This document shows, piece by piece, positions 8,496-16,770 of a DNA stretch of 64,000 nt. Position numbers and translations under genes: made by a program. Positions within the stretch are counted from its first letter, which is position 1. Every line of letters starts with the position of its first letter. The notes below the pieces were generated by a model that searched no databases, was not told the DNA's origin, and worked only from the letters and a program-made list of their open reading frames with translations. Source of the stretch: Gemmatimonadales bacterium UBA2982 (GTDB lineage Bacteria > Gemmatimonadota > Gemmatimonadetes > Longimicrobiales > Gaopeijiaceae); NCBI GenBank assembly GCA_002347035.1, contig DEAM01000031.1:1-64000 (forward strand), written 5' to 3'.

Positions 8496-9080
8496 CTAGA
8501 GTCGTTCAAAGTCTGCGGGTCGACAGGCTCGGATGATTGCACAGCCCAAGCAAAGTTTTACAACGTCTCCTGCCAAAAAAGGCGCGATGCCCAGTGCAAC
8601 AACCTCCGTAAATGTCTGCCCAGTTAGTACCATCAGCCAAGCAACTCCACCTCCGTACATGGTCAGCAAACCGCTGACGAGTCCGCTTAGTGTCCGCAGC
8701 ATCTTACCATGGTCCCCTGCAATCCACCCTGCTGCATATGCCGCAGCGGGTGTGGCCAGGAGGTAGCCACCGGTCGGACCGAAAAGCCATGCCAGCCCAG
8801 CGGCTCCGTTAGAAAACACCGGAGCCCCGAGCATGCCGAGCATGACGTACAGCCCCATAGACAGTGATCCGAGTCGTGGCCCCAGCATCGCTCCAGCAAG
8901 AACTACAAATAGTGGCTGGAGTGTCATGGGTACGGGAGTCATAGGAAGAGGAACTGCGACTTGTGCGCTGAGTGATACGCCGAGCACAAAAGAGGCTACT
9001 CCAACACTCTTGCGGCCCAACGCATCCGTCACAAAGTCCGTGAAGGCCCGCGTGCTCATGGCTCCCACACTCCTGCTCAT
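8496..9080 (-). CDS. bioY: biotin transporter substrate-binding subunit BioY
   Basis: BioY is the S component of an ECF-type biotin importer. The 194-aa protein has about six hydrophobic helices and family motifs VAVPLPMTPVPMTLQPLFV and GPTGGYLLATPAAAYAAGW. A GGAG site 7 bases ahead of the ATG supports the chosen start. No EcfT or EcfA genes are in the window, so it may use a shared energising module elsewhere, or work alone as some BioY proteins do. Biotin supply connects it with the biotin-dependent carboxylase subunits AccB/AccC farther along. No BirA-type operator was recognised upstream. Confidence 0.93.
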   Translation of the reverse strand: MSRSVGAMSTRAFTDFVTDALGRKSVGVASFVLGVSLSAQVAVPLPMTPVPMTLQPLFVVLAGAMLGPRLGSLSMGLYVMLGMLGAPVFSNGAAGLAWLFGPTGGYLLATPAAAYAAGWIAGDHGKMLRTLSGLVSGLLTMYGGGVAWLMVLTGQTFTEVVALGIAPFLAGDVVKLCLGCAIIRACRPADFERL

Positions 9081-9180
9081 CAGCTTTCTCCGCTCAGGGT
9101 CTTATGCTCTCTAACTAGATGCACATGGAAGTACTCACCATGAGTCAAGATATCCAAAAAAGGCCGCTGGAGGGACCGGA

Positions 9181-9816
9181 TCAGGCTCCTACGGTACGCT
9201 GCGTGATAGCAAATGAGACAGCCTCAAGCTGCATTACCAGGTTTACGTCTTCCACATGCACCTCGGATGGCACCTTCAGGCGGATCGGTGCAAAGTTCAA
9301 GATACCTTTCACGCCCGCTTTGACAGCCCGTTCAGCCACCTCCTGGGCTGCTTGCGCAGGCACGGCGAGAACAATGAGCTCAACTCCCAAGTCCGTAATC
9401 AGGGATTGTAAGTCGTCTGGACTGCGAACCTGCAAATCTCCCCAACGCGTCCCTATCTTCGCTTGATCCGAGTCGATAATCGCAACGCACTTATAACCGC
9501 GCGATCCAAAATCAGGGTACTCAAAGAGAGCCGCACCAATGCGGCCAGCACCAATGAGTGCAACATTCCAAATACGGTCGACCCCAAGGATCTCCCGAAT
9601 GTAGTCTCGAAGCACTTCTACCTTATAACCCAGCCCACGTTTCCCGAATGACCCAAAGTGCGATAGGTCTTTACGAACTTGCGCGGCTGTGGTCTGACCC
9701 CGTTCTGCAAGTTCCTCGCTAGAGACGGTTTCACCTCCATCGCGCTCCAGGTCTTCGAGGGATCGAAGATAGTGCGATAGCCTGCGGATGGTGCTAGCTG
9801 GAATGCGTCTCGTCAC
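9181..9816 (-). CDS. rex: redox-sensing transcriptional repressor Rex
   Basis: Rex senses the NADH/NAD+ ratio and represses fermentative or respiratory genes when NADH is low. The 211-aa protein has an N-terminal winged helix (about residues 1-80: IPASTIRRLSHYLRSLEDL, then QVRKDLSHFGSFGKRGLGY) and a Rossmann domain with GAGRIGAAL at 89-97. It starts with GTG. An 18-bp TTGTGA-N6-TCACAA palindrome lies 40 bases upstream, matching the Rex consensus, so autoregulation is likely. It follows rsmA, whose stop codon is inside that palindrome. Confidence 0.96.
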   Translation of the reverse strand: MTRRIPASTIRRLSHYLRSLEDLERDGGETVSSEELAERGQTTAAQVRKDLSHFGSFGKRGLGYKVEVLRDYIREILGVDRIWNVALIGAGRIGAALFEYPDFGSRGYKCVAIIDSDQAKIGTRWGDLQVRSPDDLQSLITDLGVELIVLAVPAQAAQEVAERAVKAGVKGILNFAPIRLKVPSEVHVEDVNLVMQLEAVSFAITQRTVGA

Positions 9817-9855
9817 AGGGACTCGGATAGGCTTCGGAAGGCTCGGATCCTCTGC

Positions 9856-9873
9856 TTGTGAAAGCTATCACAA
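9856..9873 (-). promoter_or_regulatory. Rex operator (ROP box) upstream of rex
   Basis: The palindrome TTGTGA-AAGCTA-TCACAA (as read on the + strand) fits the known Rex site TTGTGAAnnnnTTCACAA, with perfect 6-bp half sites and one mismatch in the adjoining inner pair. It ends 40 bases before the rex GTG and overlaps the rsmA stop codon. The position suits repression of a rex promoter located inside the 3' end of rsmA. It is the only such full palindrome I found in the window. Confidence 0.82.
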
Positions 9874-10698
9874 GGTAGACGGAGACTCTGTTTCCGGCAA
9901 CGCGGCACACAGACTTATAAACTGGATCGGGGTTAGCCGCTCTGGACGGTCATCAAGTGATACTCCAGCTGTTTTTGAAGCCTCCATCATAGCTTCGCTT
10001 GAGTACCCAAGATCACTATGATCACGCAAAATGCGCCTCAATTTTTTTCTTCTCCACTGGAAAGCTGCCCGCACCAACCGCCTGAGTTTCTTCTCCTCAA
10101 ACTCGGACATACGGCTCGGTACGTTCGGCGTGATGCGGATTACGGCCGAGTCAACTCCCGGCACGGGCCTAAACGCCTGTCTGCCGACCTTAAACAAACG
10201 TTCAACTTGGGCTACAGTCCGAACACCTACGGATAGAGCTCCATATTTTTTCGTGCCAACATCAGCCACAATGCGGTTGGCAACATCGTCCTGAATCATC
10301 AGTACGATCTGCTTGGGTCTTGGTCGGGCCAGAAGATGGAAGATGATTGGTGTTGTGATATTGTAGGGTATGTTCCCGACTACCAAGGCTCGGGACGGGT
10401 CAGGAGTCAGCTTAGCAAGGGGCTTTTTGAGGATGTCTCCATGAATGACACTAACGTTGGTCCTCTTATTACAAATCGGTTTGAGTTTCTCTACTAAGAC
10501 GTCATCAAGCTCAATCAGAATTAAGCTGCCAACATTTTCGAGGAGGTGTTTCGTTAGAGCTCCGCGGCCTGGCCCAATCTCAATCACTTCATCACCCAGA
10601 CCAGCCCCGACTGCCGCCACAACTTTACGTTGGACGTTCTCATCAATCAGGAAGTTCTGTCCGAGAGAACGCTTGGCCGACCGTGTGATGCTAGTCAC
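9868..10698 (-). CDS. rsmA: 16S rRNA (adenine1518-N6/adenine1519-N6)-dimethyltransferase
   Basis: RsmA (KsgA) dimethylates two adenines in helix 45 of 16S rRNA late in 30S assembly. The 276-aa protein has the N-terminal LGQNFLIDENV, SAM motif EIGPGRGALTKHLL, acidic ELDD, and the catalytic NIPYNITTPI. The C-terminal portion carries a basic segment (AAFQWRRKKLRRILRDH) typical of the RNA-binding domain. Upstream is a 103-base gap after the STAS gene with no clear terminator. The gene's end contains the Rex operator. Confidence 0.97.
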   Translation of the reverse strand: MTSITRSAKRSLGQNFLIDENVQRKVVAAVGAGLGDEVIEIGPGRGALTKHLLENVGSLILIELDDVLVEKLKPICNKRTNVSVIHGDILKKPLAKLTPDPSRALVVGNIPYNITTPIIFHLLARPRPKQIVLMIQDDVANRIVADVGTKKYGALSVGVRTVAQVERLFKVGRQAFRPVPGVDSAVIRITPNVPSRMSEFEEKKLRRLVRAAFQWRRKKLRRILRDHSDLGYSSEAMMEASKTAGVSLDDRPERLTPIQFISLCAALPETESPSTL

Positions 10699-10801
10699 TT
10701 ACTTAGTGGCTAACGATAAGATTCATGCGGTCAGTGCCCCTGGGCCGAAGATTTGAGAAAGAGGCGACGGTTGGTCGATCAGCTACGGTTCTTCGAATGC
10801 C

Positions 10802-11134
10802 TTAAAATCCCTTGAGTGCCTCTTCTTTACTATCCGCGATCTGGAACAACGCATTCAGTTTCGTAAGTTCGAAGAGCATACAAAGATTCTCGTCAAGGCA
10901 GGACAAGCGTAGCTCCCCGCCCTTTTCGAGGATCGCCTTGGATAAACTTACAAGTACACCCAGACCCGAAGAGTCAATATAGCCAGTCTGCGCAAAGTCG
11001 ATCAGGAACTTGCGATCCCCACTGTTCAGCTGCCTAAGAACGTGCTCCTTGAGCTCCTCGCGGTTACCAACTATTAACTGCGGTCCGATCTCAAAGAGCG
11101 TCACCTGACCGACCTGCGATACATCAAATCCCAA
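10802..11134 (-). CDS. STAS-domain anti-sigma factor antagonist
   Basis: The 110-aa single-domain protein matches SpoIIAA/RsbV-type antagonists: FLIDFAQTGYIDSSGLGVLVSLSKA carries the phosphorylatable serine (S56 by analogy), and it ends after the usual four-helix/four-strand length. In partner-switching systems such a protein, when unphosphorylated, sequesters an anti-sigma kinase. No kinase or PP2C phosphatase gene is adjacent, so its partners are elsewhere. The start is TTG, preceded by AGGGG at a good spacing. The gap of 121 bases to coaD holds a weak A+T hairpin and T run on the - strand. Confidence 0.9.
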   Translation of the reverse strand: MGFDVSQVGQVTLFEIGPQLIVGNREELKEHVLRQLNSGDRKFLIDFAQTGYIDSSGLGVLVSLSKAILEKGGELRLSCLDENLCMLFELTKLNALFQIADSKEEALKGF

Positions 11135-11255
11135 TGGTTGCCCCTGGAGTATTTTGAAAACGAAACCCAGTGCACCAAAATATCTCCGATCGGGCTGTTC
11201 GAAGACAAGAATCGCAAAAAGAACTCAATTCTTTATTTTGATGAAGTCCGGCCTG

Positions 11256-11759
11256 CTAGAAAATTCCTAACTTCTGACGCAGGCACTCCATAACCGGTGC
11301 CGATACGAAGTTTGAAACATCTCCGCCTAGCGTCGCTACTTCTCGCACGAGAGACGAAGAAATGAATGAGTGTCGCGCACCAGGAACCAGAAAGATCGTT
11401 TCGACTTCTGACGCCAGTTCTTGGTTCATCTGTGCCATCTGTAACTCATATTCAAAGTCGGAAACCGCACGTAGCCCTCTGACAACAAGAGCTGCACCCT
11501 CCTGACGGGCAAAGTTTACTAAGAGACCACGGAAAGACTTCACTTCTATTCTGCTCTCACCTCCGAGTACTTCCTCAATTAGTTCTACGCGCTCATCAAT
11601 ATCAAAAAGCTCATTCTTATCGTGAGTAGAGGTCTGTGCTACAGCAACCACAAGTCGATCTGCAACACTCAGGGCACGCCTCGCAATCTCCTCATGTCCG
11701 AGTGTGATTGGATCAAATGAACCTGGATAGACTGCGACTACGGGGTGGGGTTCATTCAT
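11256..11759 (-). CDS. coaD: phosphopantetheine adenylyltransferase
   Basis: CoaD catalyses the penultimate step of coenzyme A synthesis, joining ATP and 4'-phosphopantetheine to dephospho-CoA. The 167-aa protein has the nucleotidyltransferase motif in YPGSFDPITLGHEEI, the substrate-binding RGLRAVSDFEYELQMAQMN, and the second ATP motif SFISSSLVREVA. Its start overlaps rsmD by 4 bases; the rsmD-coaD pair is a very common bacterial arrangement. It appears to be the last gene of the mutS2-dnaG-recJ operon. Confidence 0.97.
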   Translation of the reverse strand: MNEPHPVVAVYPGSFDPITLGHEEIARRALSVADRLVVAVAQTSTHDKNELFDIDERVELIEEVLGGESRIEVKSFRGLLVNFARQEGAALVVRGLRAVSDFEYELQMAQMNQELASEVETIFLVPGARHSFISSSLVREVATLGGDVSNFVSAPVMECLRQKLGIF

Positions 11760-12280
11760 AAGGGATTAGGAATAGTCGTAAGTGCAGTATCACCGTATCG
11801 GCGAGTTCTAGCATCTCCAGGCAGCGTAAGGTTCTTCCTCCAAGGATGCTCCAACCAGAGTTCCTTCGCAAATGGCTTACGGAGGAAGTGCTCGACGAGT
11901 CTCCTCGCAGCCTCACCCACATAGGGAGGATCAGCAAGCGCCAGATCAAAGACTTCAACTGGCTTTTTAAGGAATTGAAAGGCATCCGCCCGTACAATCT
12001 TGCACTCGGACTGGGCACCGAGAAGCTCAATATTGGCAGTCAAAATCCTGAGTGGATCCTTCGCAGACTCGACAAACGTAGCGGACGCGGCGCCGCGGCT
12101 TAGAGCCTCAAGGCCAAGTGCCCCGGACCCTGCAAAGAGATCTAGTATACGAGCTGTCGTGAGCTTATCTCCAAGTGCTGACATCCAAGCCTCGCGAACC
12201 CGATCCGACGTTGGCCGTATCCCTCTACCTCTAAGGACATTTAAGCCATGTCCTTTCCAGCGCCCACTGATAATCCTCAT
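11756..12280 (-). CDS. rsmD: 16S rRNA (guanine966-N2)-methyltransferase
   Basis: RsmD methylates G966 of 16S rRNA. The 174-aa protein starts with MRIISGRWKGHGLNVLRG, a highly conserved RsmD opening, followed by RPTSDRVREAWMSAL, SAM motif LDLFAGSGALGLEALSRGA and catalytic DPPYVGE. It overlaps recJ and coaD by 4 bases each, so its expression is locked to both. Length is close to the family norm (about 180). Confidence 0.95.
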   Translation of the reverse strand: MRIISGRWKGHGLNVLRGRGIRPTSDRVREAWMSALGDKLTTARILDLFAGSGALGLEALSRGAASATFVESAKDPLRILTANIELLGAQSECKIVRADAFQFLKKPVEVFDLALADPPYVGEAARRLVEHFLRKPFAKELWLEHPWRKNLTLPGDARTRRYGDTALTTIPNPL

Positions 12281-14037
12281 GACCCTGATTCAGCTGGCTT
12301 CATATCAATAAGACGGGCCTGTGGACGGATCATTCCCTTCCATTCATTTCGTTCTAATCGAAACAAGACATCGTAGGGCTCTGCACGGACCAAATGCGGC
12401 GGATGGTGTTCAGCAAAGCCGAATCCGATCACGTCTAGGAGAACCTCTTCTTTCCTCAGCATACCTTTGAGATGCTTTTCTCCGACCAGCTTAGCTTGCT
12501 CTAGGCTAACACCTCGTGCCAAGAAAAGTGGACTCGAGTTCCCGATACCGTGCGGGCCTAGATACCCCAGCCAGTGAGCGAGGTCGTCGAGATCTACTTC
12601 TGAGAGCTCGAGGAGCAAGTCTGGCCGAAATGCTGGTCTCAGGGCATCTCGCTGCAAACGCTCCCGTGCCACACGGTTAAACGCTTCCCTAAAGGCTGGT
12701 AAAAAAGCCCTATCGATGTCCAGACCTGCAGCCTGCTGATGACCTCCGAAGCGGCCAAGGTACTCACGACACTGCTGTAGTGCTTCGTAAACGTGGAAAC
12801 CATGGATTGACCGAGCACTGCCACGCCCACTCTCCCCATCAAAAGCAATCATCACAACCGGTCTATGGATGCGTTCTACTACACGTGAAGCCACTATTCC
12901 AATAACCCCTGGATGCCAATCATCCCCGCTTAGGACTACTCCAAAGTCGCTGTCAGGATCGTACTGGGCCACCAACGTCTCAAGTGCTTCATTGAGCGTG
13001 CGTTGATCTTCGGCCCGGCGCCTTCGATTTATATCCTCAAGCTCTGTAGCTAACTGCACTGCTTCTGATAAGTCGTCGGTCAAAAGAAGGCGCAAGGCAT
13101 CAGCTGAATCGCCTATCCGACCTGCAGCATTAATTCGAGGCGCTAGCTTGAAGCCGACCTGGCCCGCAGTAATTTCACGGTCGCCAACCCCAGAAGACCG
13201 AAGCAGCGCCTTCAAGCCAGGCACCTGTGTATCAGCCAATCTCCGCAGGCCATAGTGTACGAAAGTGCGATTCTCTCCTATCAACGGGACTAAGTCAGCA
13301 ACTGTGGCCAAGGCCACGAGGTCAAGGTACCGATGCAGTTTCTCAAGCCCACCGCCTAATTGCTCTCCGACGAGCTCACAGAGTTTATAGGCTACACCTG
13401 TTCCACAAAGTCCCTTTTCAGGATAAGAGCACTCCGCCCGCTGGGGATTCACAAATGCGAACGCGTTTGGGAGTTCAGGCCCCACAGTGTGGTGATCGGT
13501 CACCACGACGTCTATGCCTCTGGTCTGAGCTGCAGCTATGGCACCGTGAGCAACCGTACCACAGTCCGCCGTGACGATCAATTTGGCACCGGCCTCTGTC
13601 GCCGCTTTCACGCCTGCTGATGAAAAGTCATACCCATCTCGAAGGCGATGGGGCACGAATGGGGTGACATTACCTCCGAATGAGCGCAACCAACGTGTCA
13701 GTAATGCGGTAGCGCAAACCCCGTCTACATCGTAGTCCCCATGCACAAGGATTCTCTCCCCGGTCTTGATAGCATCAGCTATTCGCTCGGCAGCGCGGGG
13801 CCCATCAAAGAGAGCCGAAGAGTCTTGCAGATGGTCTAGGTGAGGCCTGAGAAAGCGCTTTGCCTCCGAAACATCAGATATGCCTCTGATAGCAAGAACG
13901 GAGCAAACCGTCTCCGGAAGCTTTAGAGCTGAGGTTAGCTTGGCGACGAGACCCGAGTCAGCTACCGGCGCGTCCGCCCATACAGCCCTTGGAGATCGGA
14001 GGCCAGGTCTGGACTGGCTAGACCCCGGAGGGGTCAC
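12277..14037 (-). CDS. recJ: single-stranded-DNA-specific exonuclease RecJ
   Basis: RecJ degrades single-stranded DNA 5' to 3' in recombination and mismatch repair. The 586-aa protein has the DHH-family phosphoesterase motifs: HGDYDVDGVCATAL (metal Asp residues at 101-105), the TADCG motif at about 157, TDHH at 180-183, and the DHHA1 motif FGGHQQAAGLDI at about 418-430, followed by an OB-like C-terminal part. Length matches RecJ (about 570) rather than the short NrnA type. It lies between the zinc-ribbon coiled-coil gene and rsmD with 4-base overlaps. Confidence 0.96.
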   Translation of the reverse strand: MTPPGSSQSRPGLRSPRAVWADAPVADSGLVAKLTSALKLPETVCSVLAIRGISDVSEAKRFLRPHLDHLQDSSALFDGPRAAERIADAIKTGERILVHGDYDVDGVCATALLTRWLRSFGGNVTPFVPHRLRDGYDFSSAGVKAATEAGAKLIVTADCGTVAHGAIAAAQTRGIDVVVTDHHTVGPELPNAFAFVNPQRAECSYPEKGLCGTGVAYKLCELVGEQLGGGLEKLHRYLDLVALATVADLVPLIGENRTFVHYGLRRLADTQVPGLKALLRSSGVGDREITAGQVGFKLAPRINAAGRIGDSADALRLLLTDDLSEAVQLATELEDINRRRRAEDQRTLNEALETLVAQYDPDSDFGVVLSGDDWHPGVIGIVASRVVERIHRPVVMIAFDGESGRGSARSIHGFHVYEALQQCREYLGRFGGHQQAAGLDIDRAFLPAFREAFNRVARERLQRDALRPAFRPDLLLELSEVDLDDLAHWLGYLGPHGIGNSSPLFLARGVSLEQAKLVGEKHLKGMLRKEEVLLDVIGFGFAEHHPPHLVRAEPYDVLFRLERNEWKGMIRPQARLIDMKPAESGS

Positions 14038-14957
14038 TCCTGGTCCTGATCCTTATCGGTCCCAATGTCCACAGGATTGCTCATTTCGTCTGAGTCAGAT
14101 TCTTCCGACTCGACCTCCGCATCTTCTCCACCAGTTGATTCTACCAATTCTTGATCAATGGGGTCGCCCTCCTCCCCAGTGGCTGGTGTTTGAACCCCCG
14201 AAACAGCTCCCCCTGATTCCTCATGGGAACTTCCAGCTTCGACTTCGGACTCTACAGCGGCAAGAATCACCCCACACCCCTCGCACCGTATCAACTCTGT
14301 CCCGTGGCGTATCTGGTTCTGCAGCTGAAGTGGAATCACGCTAAAACAATGACCGCAAGCTCCGTCCTCCGTCAGCCCAGCTACTGCTACCTTACGGCCT
14401 CCGGCCCTGATCGCATCATAAACCTTCAGTTCGTCAGAATTCATCTTTTCTACAAACTGCTGACGCTCTTTGTAAAGCGAGGCTAATGCTTCTTCTGCCT
14501 CGGAACGTTGGTCCATTAGCTCCTGGCGCTTGGGTTCCACAATTTCAGTTGCTTCAGCATAGGCAGCTTCTAGCTCTACGCCACGCTCTTCGATCTTACG
14601 GAGCTGGTCGAGTAGCGTAAGTGCTTCCTGCTCATCGGTTTGCAGGGCGCGCTTAACCATCTCTAACTCAGCACTGACCGCGGCCTCCTCCCTGAGGTTT
14701 CGGACGGCCCCAAGTTTCTCATCGAGTCGCTTGCGTCGCGTCTCCTTTTCCTCGGAGGAAAGCTCAAGCCTTCTCTCTTCGAGTTTCATTTCTTGAAGCC
14801 GTGTCCGCGCAGTTCCCAACTCTGTTTCCAGAATCAGAGCCGGCTCCTCAACCTCTTCAAAGAGTGGATCAAAAGCGCCAATGTGCTGCTTGGTTTCTTG
14901 GATCTTGATGTCGAGCTTTTGAAGCTCCATCAAATCAGTTCGGTCCTGGTCGATCAT
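14034..14957 (-). CDS. coiled-coil protein with C4 zinc ribbon (PF02591/CdsZ type) and acidic tail
   Basis: The 307-aa protein starts with a long coiled coil (about 1-165, rich in Leu/Glu/Lys heptads such as LEQRV-like repeats and KRALQTDEQEALTLLDQL). Then comes a zinc ribbon with CGHC at about 197 and CEGC at about 223. Proteins of this family are widespread next to nucleic-acid genes and have been linked to surface or nucleic-acid regulation, without a settled function. The last 75 residues are unusual: a disordered, very acidic tail (Glu, Asp, Ser, Gly). It sits between dnaG and recJ, in the position where many phyla keep this gene. Confidence 0.8.
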   Translation of the reverse strand: MIDQDRTDLMELQKLDIKIQETKQHIGAFDPLFEEVEEPALILETELGTARTRLQEMKLEERRLELSSEEKETRRKRLDEKLGAVRNLREEAAVSAELEMVKRALQTDEQEALTLLDQLRKIEERGVELEAAYAEATEIVEPKRQELMDQRSEAEEALASLYKERQQFVEKMNSDELKVYDAIRAGGRKVAVAGLTEDGACGHCFSVIPLQLQNQIRHGTELIRCEGCGVILAAVESEVEAGSSHEESGGAVSGVQTPATGEEGDPIDQELVESTGGEDAEVESEESDSDEMSNPVDIGTDKDQDQE

Positions 14958-14961
14958 CAGC

Positions 14962-16770
14962 TCAATTTGTTGAGGTTTTACTAGCTATTCCTCGTGTTGC
15001 TGCCATCCAGAGGGTCGGATCTAAATCCCTTAACTCGCCCGATAGCTTATTCAGCTCAGTAAGTAATCGAGCCTTTTCATCATTTGGCGCGACCGCGATC
15101 TGCTGCTGCAATCCTTCCATCTCTTGATCAAGCACTGAAGCTAGCATCCGATTTACAGACTTCTCAAAATCTTCATTGATCCCACGTGAGAAAGGCTCTT
15201 GGTCGGCGAGAATCTTATTGAAGCGCTGCCTGACCAAGAATTCCCAGTCGGGCGACGGAACTACCGTCTCCGGCTTTTCAACTAAACGCTGAAAGATGGC
15301 TCGGTTGTAAGGATCATCAAAGGTCTTCGCTGATATCCTTGCAACTGCACGCTCGACCCACTCCTTACCGCTTAGCATAAGCTTGAGGATAAGTCGCTCC
15401 GCCCCGCGCCCTTGAGTCCCCGGACGAAATCCCGAAGAGAGTTGAGCACGGCTTTCCCTTTTAGTGAATCGGGGTTCCAAAGATCCGCTCTGAATCTCAA
15501 CCTCTAGGGTCTCTCTGCGGACCCCCGTGTAGTCCGAAACCTTGGAGATATAGATGTCTCTTAGAGCAGCGTCTGTAACCGACCTAAGAGTCGGCAAAAG
15601 ACGATCTACAGCCGAGCGTGTCCTCTCGATCGTTGAGAAGTAGTCTTTCTCATCCAGAATTTGAAGTTTCCGATCAAGGACATCGACCGCGTCATCTACA
15701 TGGCCCCTAAGAACCTCAGCGCCAGCTGTCCGAACAATAGTATCAGGATCCTCATCAGGCGGGAGTGTCACTACAGCAGGGTGGAGACCCGCAGCGAGGA
15801 ACACGTCTCCAGCACGGAACGTTGCCTTCAAGCCCGCAGGATCAGCATCAAAGAGAATTATTACCCGCTTACAGTACCGGGATAGCAGCTTCGCCTGTTC
15901 GGGTGTTACGGAAGTCCCAAGAGGTGCTACCACGTTATCGAATTCATGAGCAGCAAGTGAAACCACATCCATATACCCCTCGACAACTAAAGCGCTCTCT
16001 TCCCTACGGATCGCATGCTTAGCGCCCGACAGACCGTAGAGATTGTGCCCCTTATGGTAGACGGGTGTCTCTGGTGAGTTCAGGTACTTTGGAGCCTTCT
16101 TGGATCCTTGTCCTAATACCCTGCCTCCGAAAGCAATCACCTTTCCTGAAACCGCATCAATCGGAAAGATGATGCGCCCCCGAAACCGATCGTAGCTCTC
16201 GCCGTTTCCTTCTTTGTTTTTGATAAGACCCGCTTCGAGCATGGTTTTCTCGTCGAGGCCGTGAGAAGCAGCGGCTTCCCGTAAAGTCCTCCACTCGTCA
16301 GGCGCAAAGCCTAGTCCGAATCGTTTGGCAATCTGTTCGTCTATGCCACGAGAGTCGAGGTAAGTGCGCGCACCTGCACCCGCCTTTTCATCTAGTAGTT
16401 GTGCCCGAAACCAGTCCCGCGCGAATCCATTAACCTCATGAAAAATTCGGTTCGGATCTTCTTGCTCTGCCCTGCGACCAACTTGCGGCACCTCCACGCC
16501 GGCCCGGCCAGCCACATGCTTCACTGCCTCAATGAAGTCCATACCCATTCGTTCCATGACGAAGGAGAATACGTCTCCTGATTTGTCACACCCAAAGCAC
16601 TTATAAAACCCTTTTTCGGGAACCACGTGGAAACTCGGTGTGCGCTCTTCATGGAATGGGCAGTTGGCCTTAAACTCCCGGCCTGCCTTCTTGAGAGAAA
16701 CGAATTCCCCCACTACTTCGACGATGTCAGCCCTCGCCCGGACCTCTTCCACAATGTCATCAGGGATCAT
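14962..16770 (-). CDS. dnaG: DNA primase
   Basis: DnaG makes RNA primers for replication forks. The 602-aa protein has the N-terminal CHC2 zinc-binding domain (CPFHEERTPSFHV through YKCFGC, residues of about 38-64), the catalytic core with the TOPRIM acidic site (VEGYMDVVSLA, then ILFDADPAG), and a C-terminal helicase-interaction region of about 430-602. It overlaps mutS2 by 4 bases and lies 4 bases ahead of the zinc-ribbon gene. Unlike many bacteria, no rpoD follows it here. Confidence 0.97.
   Translation of the reverse strand: MIPDDIVEEVRARADIVEVVGEFVSLKKAGREFKANCPFHEERTPSFHVVPEKGFYKCFGCDKSGDVFSFVMERMGMDFIEAVKHVAGRAGVEVPQVGRRAEQEDPNRIFHEVNGFARDWFRAQLLDEKAGAGARTYLDSRGIDEQIAKRFGLGFAPDEWRTLREAAASHGLDEKTMLEAGLIKNKEGNGESYDRFRGRIIFPIDAVSGKVIAFGGRVLGQGSKKAPKYLNSPETPVYHKGHNLYGLSGAKHAIRREESALVVEGYMDVVSLAAHEFDNVVAPLGTSVTPEQAKLLSRYCKRVIILFDADPAGLKATFRAGDVFLAAGLHPAVVTLPPDEDPDTIVRTAGAEVLRGHVDDAVDVLDRKLQILDEKDYFSTIERTRSAVDRLLPTLRSVTDAALRDIYISKVSDYTGVRRETLEVEIQSGSLEPRFTKRESRAQLSSGFRPGTQGRGAERLILKLMLSGKEWVERAVARISAKTFDDPYNRAIFQRLVEKPETVVPSPDWEFLVRQRFNKILADQEPFSRGINEDFEKSVNRMLASVLDQEMEGLQQQIAVAPNDEKARLLTELNKLSGELRDLDPTLWMAATRGIASKTSTN

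Noticed and set aside
11210..11240. A+T hairpin (AAAGAA/TTCTTT) after coaD with a T run
   Set aside because: The stem is too weak to call a terminator with confidence; noted only in the STAS entry.
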